A stretch of 64,000 bases of DNA, from positions 1,946,504-2,010,503 of the forward strand of contig PTFA01000005.1 of the NCBI GenBank assembly GCA_003342895.1, written 5' to 3'. Made by a program: the position numbers and the translations under genes. Shown piece by piece: positions 1 through 14,722 of the stretch. Below the pieces are notes generated by a model. That model was given only the letters and a program-made list of their open reading frames with translations. It was not told where the DNA came from and did not search any database. Within the stretch, counting starts at the first letter, position 1; the number at the start of each line of letters is the position of its first letter. The DNA is from Casuarius casuarius. Lineage: Eukaryota > Chordata > Aves > Casuariiformes > Casuariidae.

Positions 1-1629
1 GTTGGAGACTAAGTATGGTAATACATAACAAGAGGAGTATCTAACAGTGTGTACACAACTCCTAAATGGCTGTTCTGTTCTTTTCTTAAATCGGATCTAT
101 TGCAATAGGTGGAAAAAAACAAAAAACAAAAAAGCTTTGGGAAAGTAATCCTAATAAAGGTTATATAAACCTTGCTACAACATTATAGCTGCTTACTTGA
201 TTTTAATACTGCTACATGTGAGGAAAATAGCTGTTGCAGAAAACAGGTATGAATAGCTGTCAGCAGAGAAAAGTTGCATATATTTGGGAGCGGAGCACAT
301 ACACTTGGGGGTGGGAGTCAGAGCATAGGCGCAGCTAGGCGCAGACATGTGAAGGTCAATGGCNTGTCAGAAGGACAACGACAGTCCTTATCCTTAACAA
401 TCAGCTCATTCATCCCAGGCATGTCTGCAGTTATACAGCTACTGCAGGCAATATAACTGCTACGAGTGGCGAGTTCTGTATTTTGTATATAGTATTACAT
501 GGAGGTAATTCCACTGCAGGAATAAAAAAGTTGATTAAAAAAGTTGGCTAAGACAGGCACGTCACATTAGCTCATTTCTAAGTTTAAAATCTTGGCTGAG
601 AAAAGACTCGGATATTTCTGACTTCAATTTCTGCCATCTAGGAAGGCTAGTAATGTAAAGGATTAGTCTCAAATTTCCACACTAAAATAAAGTCTGTAGT
701 GTCTCATCTCCATTAGAGTTCTTCAACTTAGTAATCCTGAGAGCATAATGTTGAAATAATATTGCAACTTTTTCCTCAGTTATGATGAAGCCAAGAAAGT
801 TTTATCAAAGAAATGTATTTAATTGGGGCAAATATTTTACTACAGAAGATCTGGAACATGCAGCCTGGTGCAGCAGCATGTTCATTTTTCATGCTATTGG
901 CAATTCTTCTTAAAAATTAGGTCACTTGCTTTTTTTTTTTTTAAGAAACATTAGTAAGTAGCATATGTGAGATTATATACTACAGCTTGAAAGCAGCATG
1001 CTTTCTAGTGGTATCACTATTTCACATCCTATGTAGGTTTTGTTTTTCAACATACAACAGAAGATTTGTCAAGTTGCAGTGGCCATGTTTAGCCTAATGT
1101 TTACACTTTTCTATTGTTGAAAGCTAAATTAGAACCACCAATTTGTCATCATTCTCTATAAGACAGTTTTGTTTGGCCTTTTTTTTTAAAAAAAAAAGAT
1201 ATTTTTCACTGTTGCTTTACACATGCCTTTAAATCATGGGGAAAAATTGCATGGGACACATCTTGATTTTTTTGCTGGGAAAGGCTATCTTCTACTTCAG
1301 AAATATTGTGCTCATATACATAAAAGAATAAGAATAGCTACTGGCTATATAACACTTCTTTTTCTGTACCTAGAATAATATAAGATTTATCCCCACTTAA
1401 CCTTCAATATCCATCCACACTTTTGTATCTAACACACTTTTGAAACCTCTAAGGCTTCAAAGGTTGCCATATACTTTTTTGCGGTCTTCAGCTATCTAAC
1501 AGGAAGGTACACAGAAGACAGAGTCAGACTCTTCTGAGGTGCACGAGGACAGGCCATGGCTGCAGGAAGGGAAAGTCTGATTAGTCACTAGGAAAAATAA
1601 AGAAAAGAGATTACTATGATGGTGTACAA

Positions 1630-1804
1630 ACACTGCAATAGATTGCTCAAAGAGGTTTTGGTATCTCCATCGTTGGAGATATTTAAAACTTCACTAGTAT
1701 GACCCTGAGCAACCTGATCTAATTTCACAGTTGGCCTACATTTGAGCAGGGAGTTGGACCGAATGACCTCCAGAGGTCCCTCCCAACTTAAATCATTCTC
1801 TATC
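1630..1804 (+). mobile_element. CR1 LINE 3' end fragment
   Basis: The stretch has the typical CR1 3' tail order: a degenerate 'lesser than gaining' segment (GGAGATATTTAAAACTTC), then CCTGAGCAACCTGATCTAA, then GAGCAGGGAGTTGGACCGAA and GACCTCCAGAGGTCCC, ending in a cytosine-rich CCAACTTAAAT and ATTCTCTAT close to the usual CR1 terminal repeat. It is in sense orientation on the + strand and severely 5' truncated, as most CR1 copies are. Several substitutions from the consensus I remember suggest an old copy. Confidence 0.9.
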
Positions 1805-4800
1805 TTAGGTACAAAAATAAACAACACATGTTAATATATTCTTTTCCCCACTTAAAAATGAAAAAGGAGAGATTTAATAGGCTCCTGTTTAACACACACA
1901 TCCTGATACATATGTTTCTGCCAGGAGCACTTGCTTCTTCAGCAGTGCCAGTGAAAGATGATTGGCTTTAGTAACAGGAGAAACAGCAGGTCACGTCTTG
2001 ATTTGAGTCACACTGGCAAATGTGATGTGGTGCACTCTCATGCCAGGTTGGCTGAGCAGCACATCTGCTGGAGGTGATTTCTGGAGCAACTCTGAAGCTT
2101 GGAGAGGACAGCACTAAGCAGAAATACGACGAGAGTTCACGTGGAAGGCAGTGCTGATGAGCATTGATGGAGAAAGAGTCAAATATGCATGTTGTTGCTT
2201 TGTGAGTGGAGGATTGCTCTTCCATGAGACTGGCCATAGAGGCATCTTTCCCCTTGACAGAAATGCTGTTCTTCAGTATGTGAAATAATTATGAGATGAA
2301 TATGAATTGAAGGTGCACTTCCTCTTGACCTACTTCCCAGTCAAGGAAGCAGAGCTTGAAGCCCTCTTGCTTGGAAAGGTAAAATTATCTCTCCATGTTG
2401 CCTGAGTTCCACATAAGCCTCCACTGTCTGGTACCAACCACATGGCTAATTACCCTACCTGCTATGCAGTTTCTTTTAATCATTTCCTCTCATTTCTTGT
2501 CAACACCCAGGTGACTGACCAAACTGGTTTCTTCAGAGAGAAGCGTGCTTGTTTACTCCTGTCAATAAATACACCTCTATTTTGTTTGCACTGTGAAGCT
2601 AAACATCCAGAATGATAACGTAGGTTGGCTTTGGGAAAGTGGCTGATCATTCTGAAATGCTCCAGGACTATGAGTATCTGAATCCTGCCTCATTAGTGCG
2701 TACAGCTTTCTTTACTCAAGAGGTTGCAGGATGCATCTTTTTGCTTCACCACAAAATCAATTAAATGTTCCATTAACTCTGGTGGATTCTGGCTGGGGCC
2801 CTGAGCCTTCATGTACGAATCTCCTGGCAGGTCTCCAAANATCCACAGCAGCTGAGGCTTTAGAACAGGACAATAATGCCATTTCTGTGACAATCTGCAC
2901 AAGGAACTTGAGCTCCAGCATTAGTGCTCTTGATATGTGGATCTTCCTGCCGCTTGAGAGGCCCATGGCTGTCATGCTGGTGTCTGCAAGACAGCACCAA
3001 GGACGCCTTGGCGCAGCTCTTGCTGGCATTTCAAAGCCACTGACTGTGATGGCACTCAAAGCTGATGAGAGGCTTGGCTGGGTTTGGTTGTTAGTGTCTT
3101 TGGACTGACCGGTGATGCTCATTGCAGGCTATCTTCTTTTCCTGTGGAGTCACTCCACAGTTCTTCAGTCAAAAGTAACTGTCTGAAGAGAGAGAAGGTG
3201 CTGGGACTTTCTGACCTGGATAAGAGTACCACAAAAAAAGTACTAAAAAGAAAAATCTGTTTGCTGTTACATGCAGTTTATGCTTATCCAGATAAATGTC
3301 CTAACTGACATTTTGCTGTAGCCAGGTACTACTGCATGCAAGCTGTGAAAGCAGGCACTGAAGGTTTAAAGGAGAAAAGAGAGTTCAGCAACACTGCAGA
3401 TAGCAGGCTGCGGGGGTTCCTAAATTAGCACTGACAGCAAGTCTGTGCAGCCCACATAGCGCCATGTAGCTGTACCAACTTGGGCTGCAAGCAGTAGAGA
3501 GCAGGGTGTTGCTAAATGATTGCTCAGTTAATCCATAACCTGGATAAACCACCCACAGATAAGCGAGAGCTGATGGTGTGCAAATTGCCAGAATGCAACC
3601 TTGATTCCAACTTCACATGCAGTGGAGCAAATTGAGAAGTTGATAAGTTACAGTGAATAAAATTTGTGCTAGGGAAGAATATGATCATGGATTTTCCTTT
3701 TTCTGTGTATGGCACTGAGATCATACCTTTTCCTGCAAGCTTCACCCAGGATGTATTGTGAATCAGGGTACATGAATCACCTGCCAAACCCTAGAGTGCG
3801 TCAGTGATAAGAGAATACAAATTCAAAAGTGCAGGTGCAGTGTCAGCAGCTGGAGTGGAGCTGATAGCACAGCCCTGAGACAATGACCATTCCTGAATTT
3901 CATCCTAGCCAGGGTTTGCATTTTTCATCTCACTTTCCAGGTTAAGAGATGAAACAGCTGAGTGATGCAGCTTCTATGACAGATCTGGACATCCTGCTGA
4001 GTTCTCTTGGCTTGTCAGCAATGCTAACTTCGTTCAGTTTTGAGCATCCACAGTTGCTACTACAGTCTTAGACATCACTAACCAAACTTCTCACAAGTGA
4101 GTCCAGAGCTGTAACCCGGTCCCTGGATTTGACTAATATCGGTCTATTTCTTTGCAAGCAATGATGCGATGATCTTCCTCTAGATGATACGGTCTTGTTG
4201 TCAGCAAGGACACTTAACAGAGAGTCTCACTGAGGAGATTTATTCTCAATAAACTGTTTTGAAGGCATCATTTTGGATATCAAGGCAAGCGCAGCTTCAG
4301 CTGATTTGGGTTCTCATTTTCTTAATTTATTTCTCTGGCCTCATTAAATGCATCTTCTTAATTACTTCCTTAAACTAGAGAAGATGATTGCCTCAAATGC
4401 ACATAAACCCTGTCTGGCTTGCAGAAGTGCTGGCTATGTGCCAATTCCACCAAAGCCAAGAGGAGCTATTACTCAGTGCCCTTGGACAGAAAACCCCACC
4501 CCACTACTGCCCACTGAATGCCTGCTCCTATTTCCCCCAGGGAGGTCAGAGGGAGCTTTCTTCCCCACAGCTTTCAATAGGAACACAGCTGGCCAGGTAT
4601 GCATCAGACAGGTCTTTAGCTAAAGCTGGTAGCAGCCCAAATGCCATTCCACACACATTTGCTTAAATGTTGCCTTGGCTTTCCTGATGCAAAGCGTGTC
4701 CTGTGACACTTTAGAGAGATCAGCATAATGACTCTCAGAATTTANTTCCATCCACTTCAAGTGATTAGAAAGACCTGAGACAGTGTAATTTTCAGAGAGC

Positions 4801-7800
4801 AGCATTTTGCTGTACTGTTGCCTGGAACAGCTGCCTAAGCAAAGTACTGTGGGTGAGAAGTTCCCACTGGTTATACCAGAAGTTCCAGCCCTTTTAGGCT
4901 CATTAAAAGGAGCAGCACTTAGTTTAATGCTCAGGAGAGACCACTATTAATTTTGAAGAGGAGGAATTATAAATCAGTTACGGCTTCCATGAGCCTGAGA
5001 CAAATGCAGGACTAGACGGGTAACAAAAAGGTTGGATGTTCCTTGCTGCTGTGATCGGAGACAGAGCTGTACCAAACACCTTGGCCCCACTAGCATGGCA
5101 GGAAGCAGCAAACTGATCTTCTGCCCGATGCACGCCTGTTGTTTGCAGAGCACTCTCACAAACACAATTTCAGCCATATGAGCTTTCCTGGTAGCTCGTC
5201 AATGTTCGCCAGACTACTGGTTTCACTAACTCGTCTCTCTCCAGTTATCTAGAAAACCCTCACCACTTTTGGAAGCATCAAAGCCCACTCTCTGGGACTC
5301 CTGAATCTATTTTTGAGACACTGTTCCCTTTCTTCTCTCTCTCAACCTAAGCTTTGTTGTCTATGTCTTTGGGTAGAAGCTAATGGTGTATGTTCCTTCT
5401 CCAGACGGATTTGAGACAGATAGACATTCACCCTTTAAGACTGTATGGGAATGCTCCTTTCTGAGCAGGATTGCTATGAATGATTGCTTTCAAAATTAAA
5501 ACTGCAGGACCAAGTCTATGCTTGCTTGCATTCTGTGCACTGTCAGTAAGTGCGGTTGCATGGGATTTAGGTTGAGCTTGGTTTTGCTCCTGAAACACTA
5601 TCTAATCTGACCTTTCTTGTTGCTTTTACATGAAACTGAACAGCCACAGCAGCAGCTGTGTCAGGAGCTGAGCCCAAAGCACAATACTTCTCCAGGTCCT
5701 AGTGCAGTGTCCTTTCTGTGGTGCAGGGAAGAGAAATTCAAGACTTCAGGAGGCTGCTATTGAAGCTCAGGGCATATACTGTTAAAGTAGGAGGAAAATT
5801 TACCTGAAGAGAAACATTATTGGAAGAAATCGGTGTCATGTAGTTGATATTAGAAAGAATACATTCTAAGACTACAGCAACCATTAAAAAACTCCCAAAT
5901 TTAGTTAGAGACAGTTCTACATGCATGATCAGCCTCTGAAGCAGCTTTTTACAGAACTTCCCTCTTGAGCCTTGTTGCAAACATTACTCACTATAATTTT
6001 GCAGTTATGACTTAGCTCAGAGTCCTGTGTATTGTTTTATCACAGTAGAAAAGCACAAAATGAACTCTAAAAAAGAAGATGAAGAGAAGGAAAAGGAGAG
6101 ATTTAGTTCTATAGTTGCTGCATATTTCTTTTACTGTGTGAATTCTTACAGCATTGTATCTGCAACGAGTTACATCAAGCATCTTTGAAGCACAAATGAT
6201 CCTTATGCTTTCTGAACTCTTCTTCCCTAGACTTCAATCCCTACTTGTGCAGCTGCTCAGTGGAGCTGCTGAATTGCACTATTTGCTTTTGCAATACCTC
6301 CTAATCTAGGATACTATCCAGCATATAACCCCTTTTAGTCCTCATTATATCTAAATCCATAACACACTGGAAAACCTGCTAGCATTTTAGTCAAGGCACA
6401 GGACAATTGATCGTGCTGCAAAATCCTGCCTACCATAGCAGTGATGGAGCAACCCTTTGCGTTTACTACTGAGCACCACCTACTGGTTAGCTCGGGTCCC
6501 ATCTAATTTGCCCATTTCTCCTCCCACCTCCTTTTCCCAATAAACAGTGAAAAGAAATCATGATTTTTAGGAACCCATACTGATCTAAGAGGGATTGGCT
6601 GCTGTAACATGGCATCTAGAGAATTAAAAACTAGAGTTTCTAAGCTCTGAAGGAAGGGTGGTGGTGGAAAGGCGGACACGATGCCACTGGAGCAGCCACC
6701 AGAGGCGGACAAAATCCTGCAGCCCATAACATCTTGCGCAGTGGGGCAATATCCCTCCTCCCTGTGTTCAGTCCCCGCTCAGTCTCAGAGGCCTACACAA
6801 AAGAAACAGCTCACAAACGAAAAGAGAAAAGCGGCAAAAATCCCTTCTGTTTTTACCGAATTCCTGATGGCTGTTATCCACAACATGTTCAGGCCTATCT
6901 CTCCTCATTTTAATTGATTTCCCCTGAAACGTAGCGTTTTGTCTAACACTCTCCGTCAGCCCCTGGTTGAGATGCAAGATGTTGTATTTCTCACCTAGTT
7001 CCTCTGTTGTGCTTGTGGCCTGGCAATCTCCCAAACAGTTTAACATTAGATACTTAATCCGGTTTGCCAAAAGAAATGGGCATGTTACCTGTTAGCATAA
7101 AAAAATTCTGATGCTGGCACTTCAGTTCTGCCACTCTGCCCACTCTTACAGACTATTTTAATAGAGATATTTTCAGAGATGCACTAATGGAGTATAATTT
7201 AATTCGACATTGTGATCTTAAGTGAAATTGCCAAAGATGGAGCGTTTTAATTGTTTAACTTCCACTGAGTGGAATGGAAGCTGAATAGGGAAGTTCCTGC
7301 ACCACTTTTTTCAGAAACAAGAGACATTACTGGTTGCTTCAGTTCTGATCTCTGCCCAGCTGCAATTCACAGTTTATATGAACAATTACTGATATACCAA
7401 TGGCCATTTTTACAGCACACTACTGCGGTCTCCTGGCTTTAGTACAGCTAGCTTTTACAGAACCATCAAGCTGCACTGAAAGATGGAAAGAAAAAGGAAG
7501 AATAACCTCATCTCACGAGTCCTCCTCAACATAAGAATCTATAAATCCAAACAAAAGCATGATCCACCCTGGGTCCAGAGCCAGGAAGACAAGGGAAAGC
7601 TGGACTTAGTATTTCTAATTATTAAGGAAATTATTAACAGGAACAATAGAACCAAAGATTCCCAACTCAGATGCCTAAAGTTGTTAAACCCATATAAAGC
7701 ATTGGGATGCTGGATGCACTGATCTCAGATTTTCCTCATGGGTACCCAGAGTTTTGTAAGGATGATTTACTGGAGCTTCCCCTTGTCCCCCACAGGCGAA

Positions 7801-10329
7801 GGGCTCCCATGGTGAACCCGCGAGCTGTGTCACCAGGTCCCTGGTCCCCAGTGCCCTCTAGTGTCAATGCTTTGCCTGGGAATGCCAGGTTCCCTACAAG
7901 AGCTGTATCTCTGTGGGGGGAGATTAATTGCAGAGCTTGGAGCCTGTGGGCAATGTTGTTTGAGATCTTACTGGTTTTGTGTGGTTTGGGAAAATCTGCA
8001 CCATGAAAAAAATAAATTGTTCTCTTGCAATCCCTCCTCCCCCACCAAGGCTACTCTCTCCCACTGCACAGGTCAGCCTGCCAAAGCAGCCAGCCTCCAG
8101 GGAATCACGCGGGGCATGAGAACGTCCCATGGAGCCTATTGCTGCTGGCTTTCTGCAAGGAGCCTGGCGGCGTGGTCTGGTACATGAGTTCAGCTGAGGA
8201 AGCCGGCTCTCGCGCAGGGCTAATTTTGTCTGGAAGAAAGTTCTAAAAGAGCTAATTGTGATAGATGTCATAACCGCTTAGCCTGGTTGCTTCCAACTTA
8301 CCGTATAGAGACTAGATGTTGCATACTCCAGTAAAGGCCTGGCTAGGCTATGCTTTCCCACTCAGAGAGGCTGCCTGTTTGCCTTGTCCAGGCTTTTGGT
8401 CCCTTGGCCCCGTAGAGGGCTCTGGAAGAGGGAGGAAAGGCACCTAGAACACTGAAGCATGCTCCAGAGGGAAAGCTTTGGCTTTTCAGGGAAGAGAGCA
8501 AGTAAGTCAGCAAGCGCTGGGGAGCAGATCCAGAGCCAAGTGCCAGAGTCAACAGGGAGAAGGCTCTCCTGGGGACTTAAAGGAGACTGCCAGGTTTGTA
8601 CACACCAGCAAGGCAGTGGAAATTGTTGGGAGAGAAACTAAGACTGAAGGAATGGATTCGCTCTGCAAGGACACTTTGTTTTAAAAGTTAATGCGTCTCA
8701 CCCAGAGATCATGAGGTTTCTCTAATTAAAGAATTATGCTTTTTTAGCTTAATAGACTGTTCTCATAATCTCAGTATTACAGACTAGAGACTCCTGGTGC
8801 CTTTTGATGTGAGGCCATTCCACCTCAAGGTTCTGGCTGCTCTAGGTTTCTGTCACATATGGCCAGAAACAGGTCATGGCACAAAATTCACCCCAGCCCT
8901 ATCTGGATTTTCCTGTTGTTTCAGATTCATTCAACTTCAGCTAACATCAGCAAGACTGCAGAGAAGCCTGAGCACTTCTTTTGTCATCCCTAAAACAATG
9001 TCTGTGTCCCCAGAAACAGAAGATACTAAATGTGCAGATGAAAGAGAGGACAATTGGAGAGGAAGACACAAAGGATGGGTTTATTTGGTTCCAGTAGTGG
9101 GCTAAGACTTGGCAAGCTGAGGTCTGAAAAAAAGGAGGCAATATCGCATGTTTCAGAGAATCGGATCAAATTCTGGGTTACATTTCTGGTTCTGTTGCAG
9201 GCTGCCTATGTGCTCCTATGCAAGTTATATGGGCCACAGATGCCCAGTGAAAAACTGGGAAAAGGATTCTCTTTTCTCAGCCTTTGATGACTTTGTCAAT
9301 GCAGAACATGGTTTACTGAGAGTCTGTCGTAGCAGGACCCCAATGTGTGATGAGGTCTCTGGGTACCACTTAAATCAGACAATGGCATCCCATCCTTGTG
9401 CTCTGTATCCCCTGCTCCTGCAATTGATGCATCTCCATTCTGACTTGAATTACAGTGACAATTTTTCCAAAAGATGAGAAGCAAAGAGACATNGATTTCA
9501 ATGCAATGTGCGCTTACTGTCTTTGGAGGGACACAAGCTTGATCTTGCATGCTTAAAAGAGAGTATCCTTAGATGAGGCTTCACTAAGGTATTTAACTGG
9601 CTGCTTTCCACTGCTTTAAAACTCTGACCTCCTATATGTTTTCCAGCAGAGTGGCAGACCTCTTCAGAGGTATGACATGTATTCAAGAGCTGTCCTGCAT
9701 GCAAGCTCGCTTTTCTTAGCTGCCTTTTGAGGATCCCTTAGAAGCAGACTTCTCCAAGGCTGCATAGGATACAGGTTGAAACAGCTGCTCCCTGGATTTT
9801 ATTTCAAGTACCTTCTTTGATTCAGTCTTGCCTCATACTGACCATTTTCGCAGCAATACACACCCAAACAATTGTTCAGTGCTTTGCCACCCAAAGGAGA
9901 AATGGCATTTAAGCCAGTGAATCCACAGTCATTTAATAAGTTTGAATATACACCTTGAAGAGTTGATGCGGCAAACATAGGAGATGGAAACCCCGTGTCT
10001 AGTACTTCAAAAGTTGCTACACTCATGTTTTGTCATGAAAAATAAAGTGCTGTTAACTGTTAAGAGCTATCTGTAACTGTGCTGTGAGGCTTTGGGGTGA
10101 CAGCAAGACACTCAAAGGCAAGACACCAGGTCTTTTTCTGTGCTCTGCCTCCATCCCTGATCTGTGAATGATACCTTTTGGCTTATCTCTTAAAACATGA
10201 ATAATAGTTACATTTGTAACTATTTGTAAATGCTCTGCACAAGCTACTATTAATCCTACTAAAAATTCAGTTAAACTTTTAGGAACCTCTTACATTTTTA
10301 TCTCTGATAGAACTATTAATGGTTCATCT

Positions 10330-10505
10330 GATTGAGGCCAGGATCCCACTGTGTTAGTGATCATAACACACAAAAGAAGCATTTTCTTGTCCTGGAAGGC
10401 TCTTAACATGTGATGAGGGCAATGGTATTATCCCCATTTTTACCAAGAAGCCAAGACAGAAATTCTGCAACAGCCTAGAACCAAGCTCAGACCTCTCCAG
10501 CTTCT
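10330..10505 (-). repeat. MIR-like amniote SINE relic
   Basis: The segment reads like a reverse-oriented MIR family element. A 'CCACTGTGTTAGTGATCATAACAC' type head is followed at about 10425 by TATTATCCCCATTTTTACC and then degenerate 'gaagccaagacagaaattctgcaacagcc', which parallels the MIR phrase of a denominator 'attatccccattttacagatgaggaaactgaggcacagagagg'. The order is right but divergence is high. The family was named by eye from remembered consensus. Confidence 0.45.
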
Positions 10506-12028
10506 GGCAGTGCCATTACCCCACACAATCCCATTCCTCTCCATCTTAGCAACAAGAGCAGTAACGAAAACCCTCTAAAATGGAACTAAATGACTTGTCA
10601 TAATCAATCCAAGAACAGGAGCAAGAGCCTCAGTCAGACAATAACCAAACTGCAAGCAGAAATGCTAAGATATTGACTCCACGCAGAGCAATGAAGCATG
10701 ACAATTCTTGAGCCAGGCTCAAAAAGACGCTATGGATATGCTCCGAGGTCCACAGAGGGGCTCATGTGTGCTCACAGGAGGACATGGCTTCCTCTCAAGC
10801 ATGGCACCTCCTGTCCTCTCCTGGTTCCCCATAGCTCTAGCCCTCATGAGACAGGAACAGCCTTCCTTGGCACAGCAAGCTCCCAAGCAAGAGGCAGATC
10901 TCCAGCCAGAGAATTTAATGGAAGGGCATTAACACTAATTGAATCTGAACAGCCGTGGCCATGCATCACTTTGCATTTTCTCATGTTAAAATGCAACAGC
11001 CATTTGCAAGAACACTCCTAATGTGTTTAAAATCTTTCCAGAGANGGTCGAGGTTGTTTCTCTGCAGGACATTCTCAAGCAGCCTAGCACAGACTTGAGA
11101 TGTTGCTCTGCAGACTTCCCTGCCCTGAAGTCCATTGCTAATTACACACATCTGCCCGTATTACCTAGTTACTGCCTCACTAATTTCTGTATTTAATACC
11201 TAGTTTGACCAGGCTTTAAATAAAATATAAAAGCAAGGGTTTATTGAAGGCTAGATGGACAACAGCACTTAAAAAAAAAAAATGGCATTAGGCCAGAAGC
11301 TCAGCTGTGAACCAACAGAACTCAGAATGTGCCAGTTGGTAACAAAAATCAGCAGATTTGGCCTTTTTAGGTCCAGAGACTGACTCAGTCTCCTGGCAGA
11401 GAAGGAAGCTGAGCCTGGCAGCTTTTCAAGAAAAGGAATAGTATGGGCCTAGGTGAGACCAAGTCAGCAGGGTCTGCTTGGTGTTGCTGGTGAGCGCTGG
11501 AATGGGAGACAGGGACAAGGACCCACAGGACAAAGACATGGCAAGTGTTAGCACCTGGAGGTGGAAAAATGCTTTCTGGATAAAAACCCTTATAAATTAC
11601 AGAGGGACCAAATAACCTGAGTTTCACTGTTTATGGATGTGACTTCATCAGCTCTGCATGAGCTGTTGAGATCCACAGTCATGGTCTCCTATCTTTCCGC
11701 CTGGGCTCCTCCAGCTTCCTTCTCCTGGAGATCCCAAGCACTCAGAGGACAACCAGAAGGACATGCAGGTCAAAATCTGCACCTGAACCTGCACTCCAGG
11801 GCCNTTTAGAAGGGGGTTTGTCTGGGAAACACTGTAAAAAAAATGAAGGCCTAGGAATACAGAAGTCACCTGCCTAACTTTGTTGACTTTGGTAGCTTGC
11901 CGGAATTATAAATTCAGTCTGTGTATTATATACAACAAACACAGGCAGGTAGAGTACTTCTGCAGCACATCTTAGCCACATCTCTTCCTAAACATCACAT
12001 ATGCAAGTATTCTCATTATGTTATACAT

Positions 12029-12120
12029 CGGGGAATCAAGAGGCAGGGAGAGCAAATAGTATGCCCTAAGCCACACAACGTGTGACTGATGCACAAATTA
12101 ACCTCAGAGTTCCTCATAGG
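12029..12120 (-). repeat. MIR-like SINE relic
   Basis: The run GGGGAATCAAGAGGCAGGGA followed by AAATAGTATGCCCTAAGCC and ACACAACGTGTGACTGATG matches, with gaps, the reverse complement of the MIR core (eggs of 'gaaactgaggcacagagaggttaagtgacttgcccaaggtcacacag'). It is short and diverged, so the family name is tentative. Confidence 0.4.
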
Positions 12121-13224
12121 AAGACGAACATCAGTCCAGGGCTGGGGTGACTGTGTACTGAGTCACAGATTACTGGGTGCATAGACCACAGGAGACCCCT
12201 GCTATATGCTTGTCCTGTTCTAATATTTTTACCTAGATATCTGCTGCCAACCACAGTCCAAGAGGAGTTGGACCTTTGGTCTGATCTATTAGAGCTGTTA
12301 TGTTGTCCCAGTTTCAGAAATCAACCTGACCCTCAGCTATGGATCCAACCACCCTTAGACTTGGAAGAAGTTCAGATTTCGGACTAGCTTTAGGAATGTT
12401 TTGAATTAAAATAACATATATGAACACGCTTGCTCTTTGGATCTGGCAGCAGTTTGTGAGATCAGGCCCAGCTTTTCTTAATATTTTGGGCCATAAGCCA
12501 TTCAGCTTGCGGATTTATTCATCTTAACTTGTTTAGCTTTGTAAGCACAATGCAGTAGTTACTGTTCTGCCTCCCGGCTGCTCTTCTATTTTTTATAAAC
12601 TCATTTTCTCTGCTAACCTACTTTTAATTTCTCTTGTAAAGCTGTTTTAAGTCTCCACTTGCTTTTTTCAAGCACCAGGGTAAATCTGCTCTGGGTGCAA
12701 AACACAAGTGACTTGAATAGGCTCCAGCTTCTATATCCTGACTTTGGAGATAATTGTTCCAGCTAATCCTTTTGAGTGCACTCCCAATTGCACATATTCA
12801 GAGAGTTGCCCCCCCTCTGCCACACATACACACCCAATTGCCTCTGTTTAACAATCAAAGATCATGCATCGGCACATTGTAATTGCTGGTGCCAAGCAGT
12901 TCTTGAACCCCCAAACCCACTAATTGCTTCTGAACTAGTGATAAAGGCTCCTGCACCAGTATCACTGCCCATGCCCCCTCTTCCTTGCTCCAGCTACCTG
13001 GAAAAGTTATCTTCTCTTCCGGCTCAGCTCTGAAGCCTGCCAGCTGATTCCTGGATCTCTTCAATTCAGTATCATAAATACACTTAACTAGAGAGTTTAA
13101 TACAGATTAGGTAAGACAGTTATTTGAGAGATGCATAATTTATGTTGCCCTGTAGCATAGAAAGCTGTGAGTGGCATCTGAGAGTGAATGGATTCAAGAA
13201 GCTCACCATACAGCAGTGCTGAGT

Positions 13225-13475
13225 GCCAAAGGGAGAGAAGGGTAAGGGAGAGAAAGGAGGTGCACGAAGGAAAAGAGCAGATTGATGGCAGGAAAGTGTG
13301 AAAGAAAGACAAGGTGAAAGGCACAGGAGGAGAAAACAATGGAGAAGGAGAGAACAGAGGAAAAGGATGAAAGAAGAGAGCAGGACCAGAACAGGAGGAG
13401 GCAGATGAGAACAGAGAGGCTCTGCAAGAGACATAAGAGACACAAGGACTTGGAGGAAGGGAGAAGGAGAGAGCA
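13225..13475. repeat. Purine-rich (GA) low-complexity block
   Basis: About 250 bases of the + strand are dominated by G and A, with repeated AGGAGAGAA, GGAAGGAGA and AGAGACA words and few pyrimidines. It creates three overlapping serine- and leucine-rich open frames on the - strand, which I read as composition artefacts rather than genes. Such homopurine tracts can adopt triplex DNA structures, but no function is shown here. Confidence 0.8.
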
Positions 13476-14722
13476 GAGCACACGTGCTTGATGCGACAAG
13501 CAGGTCTCTGCAGGCTGGGAGCGCTGCAGCCAGCCACAAAACAGAAACCGATTACAGTGTCAGCCGGAGGGCAAGGGCGAGGAGCACGGCTCCCGTTCTC
13601 ATGGAGCTGTGCTACTTCATGACTCACTCAGGCTGCTCTCCTGTCCCCTCTGTGAGCCACAGCCGGGAGACTGCCCGACTTAACACCACATAAAGAGAAA
13701 GGATTGGAAGCAGCTATTTAGGTTTCTGTTAACCACCCATTCCTATATGTCCTCATTTTGGTGAGTTGCAACAGGAATATAAGGCTGGACTTTCAGCTAG
13801 GTTAGGCAGAGAGGCTCAGCTGGCATCTCACCCAACTGTGCATTTGTCCCTTTATTGCTATGACTGTGCTCGAGGGACTCCCTTGCTCAGGGATGCAGGT
13901 GCTGTTGTCACTGTGGCACAGCGCTTGCATGGCTGCCCAGGAGAGCTCACCAAGCTTGCATGTGGGCGTGAGATGAGACACATGAGGCGGATAAAGCAAA
14001 CAGCAAATGGAAGAAGTGAATGGTGCTAAGCAAGAAATCAAGACCTGTGCCTGCCACTAGCCTAGTCTTCCACTGCTGAAGAGGTGCTGGCTCTCAGTCT
14101 CTGGAAGGTGCTTTTAGGTTAAAAAGCTCTCTTCCAAGCAGCTGGTATCAACAAGCCCCCTGTTGCACTAAGCAGTGACCTNTCTCCACTTCCCTTTTGC
14201 AGAAACATAAAAACACCTTGGAAAAAGACCTTGATCAGGACTACTCCCATATGGGGGAAGAGCCCAAGAAATGAGGAAAACATCCCTGGCTTGTTTTCTG
14301 GGCTTTATCCAATACAAGTTGAAGTCACAACCATTTGGCTCTGGATGGGAACCCTAGTGAGCAGAACAGCTGGTGATATTAAAAAAATAGCCTAACCACA
14401 ACAAATGGACTAGTTGACAGCCTCAGCAGAGGCCAAAGAGGAGGACTGGCCCAAACATTCAGCTTTCCTTTTGCCTACGGCCTCCATGGCAGGGTTTAGG
14501 ATTACTTCTGTTTGTGGAAGGCAGCCAGTATGCTTGCTATTGTGCTGCACTGGAGGAGGGAGGAGAAAACTTTGCCTCAGAGGGTTCACACTCCCCACGG
14601 TATTGACCAAAGCATGCTCCTTGTGTCCCTCCTCTTGCATATCTATTGCCCGGCTCTGCATTAACCTGTTTCCTCACCTGTGGATGGACACGTACAACTC
14701 TGCAGGGGAAGTACAGCCTGTT

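Noticed and set aside
2731..3122. Overlapping 120-codon open frames on both strands
   Set aside because: The two frames cover the same 370 bases in opposite directions, contain an N, match no family I know and have no splice or promoter context. They look like a stop-poor stretch.
13097..13627. Three Ser/Leu-rich open frames on the - strand up to 176 codons
   Set aside because: They are produced by the purine-rich low-complexity block; all three frames of one strand are open together.
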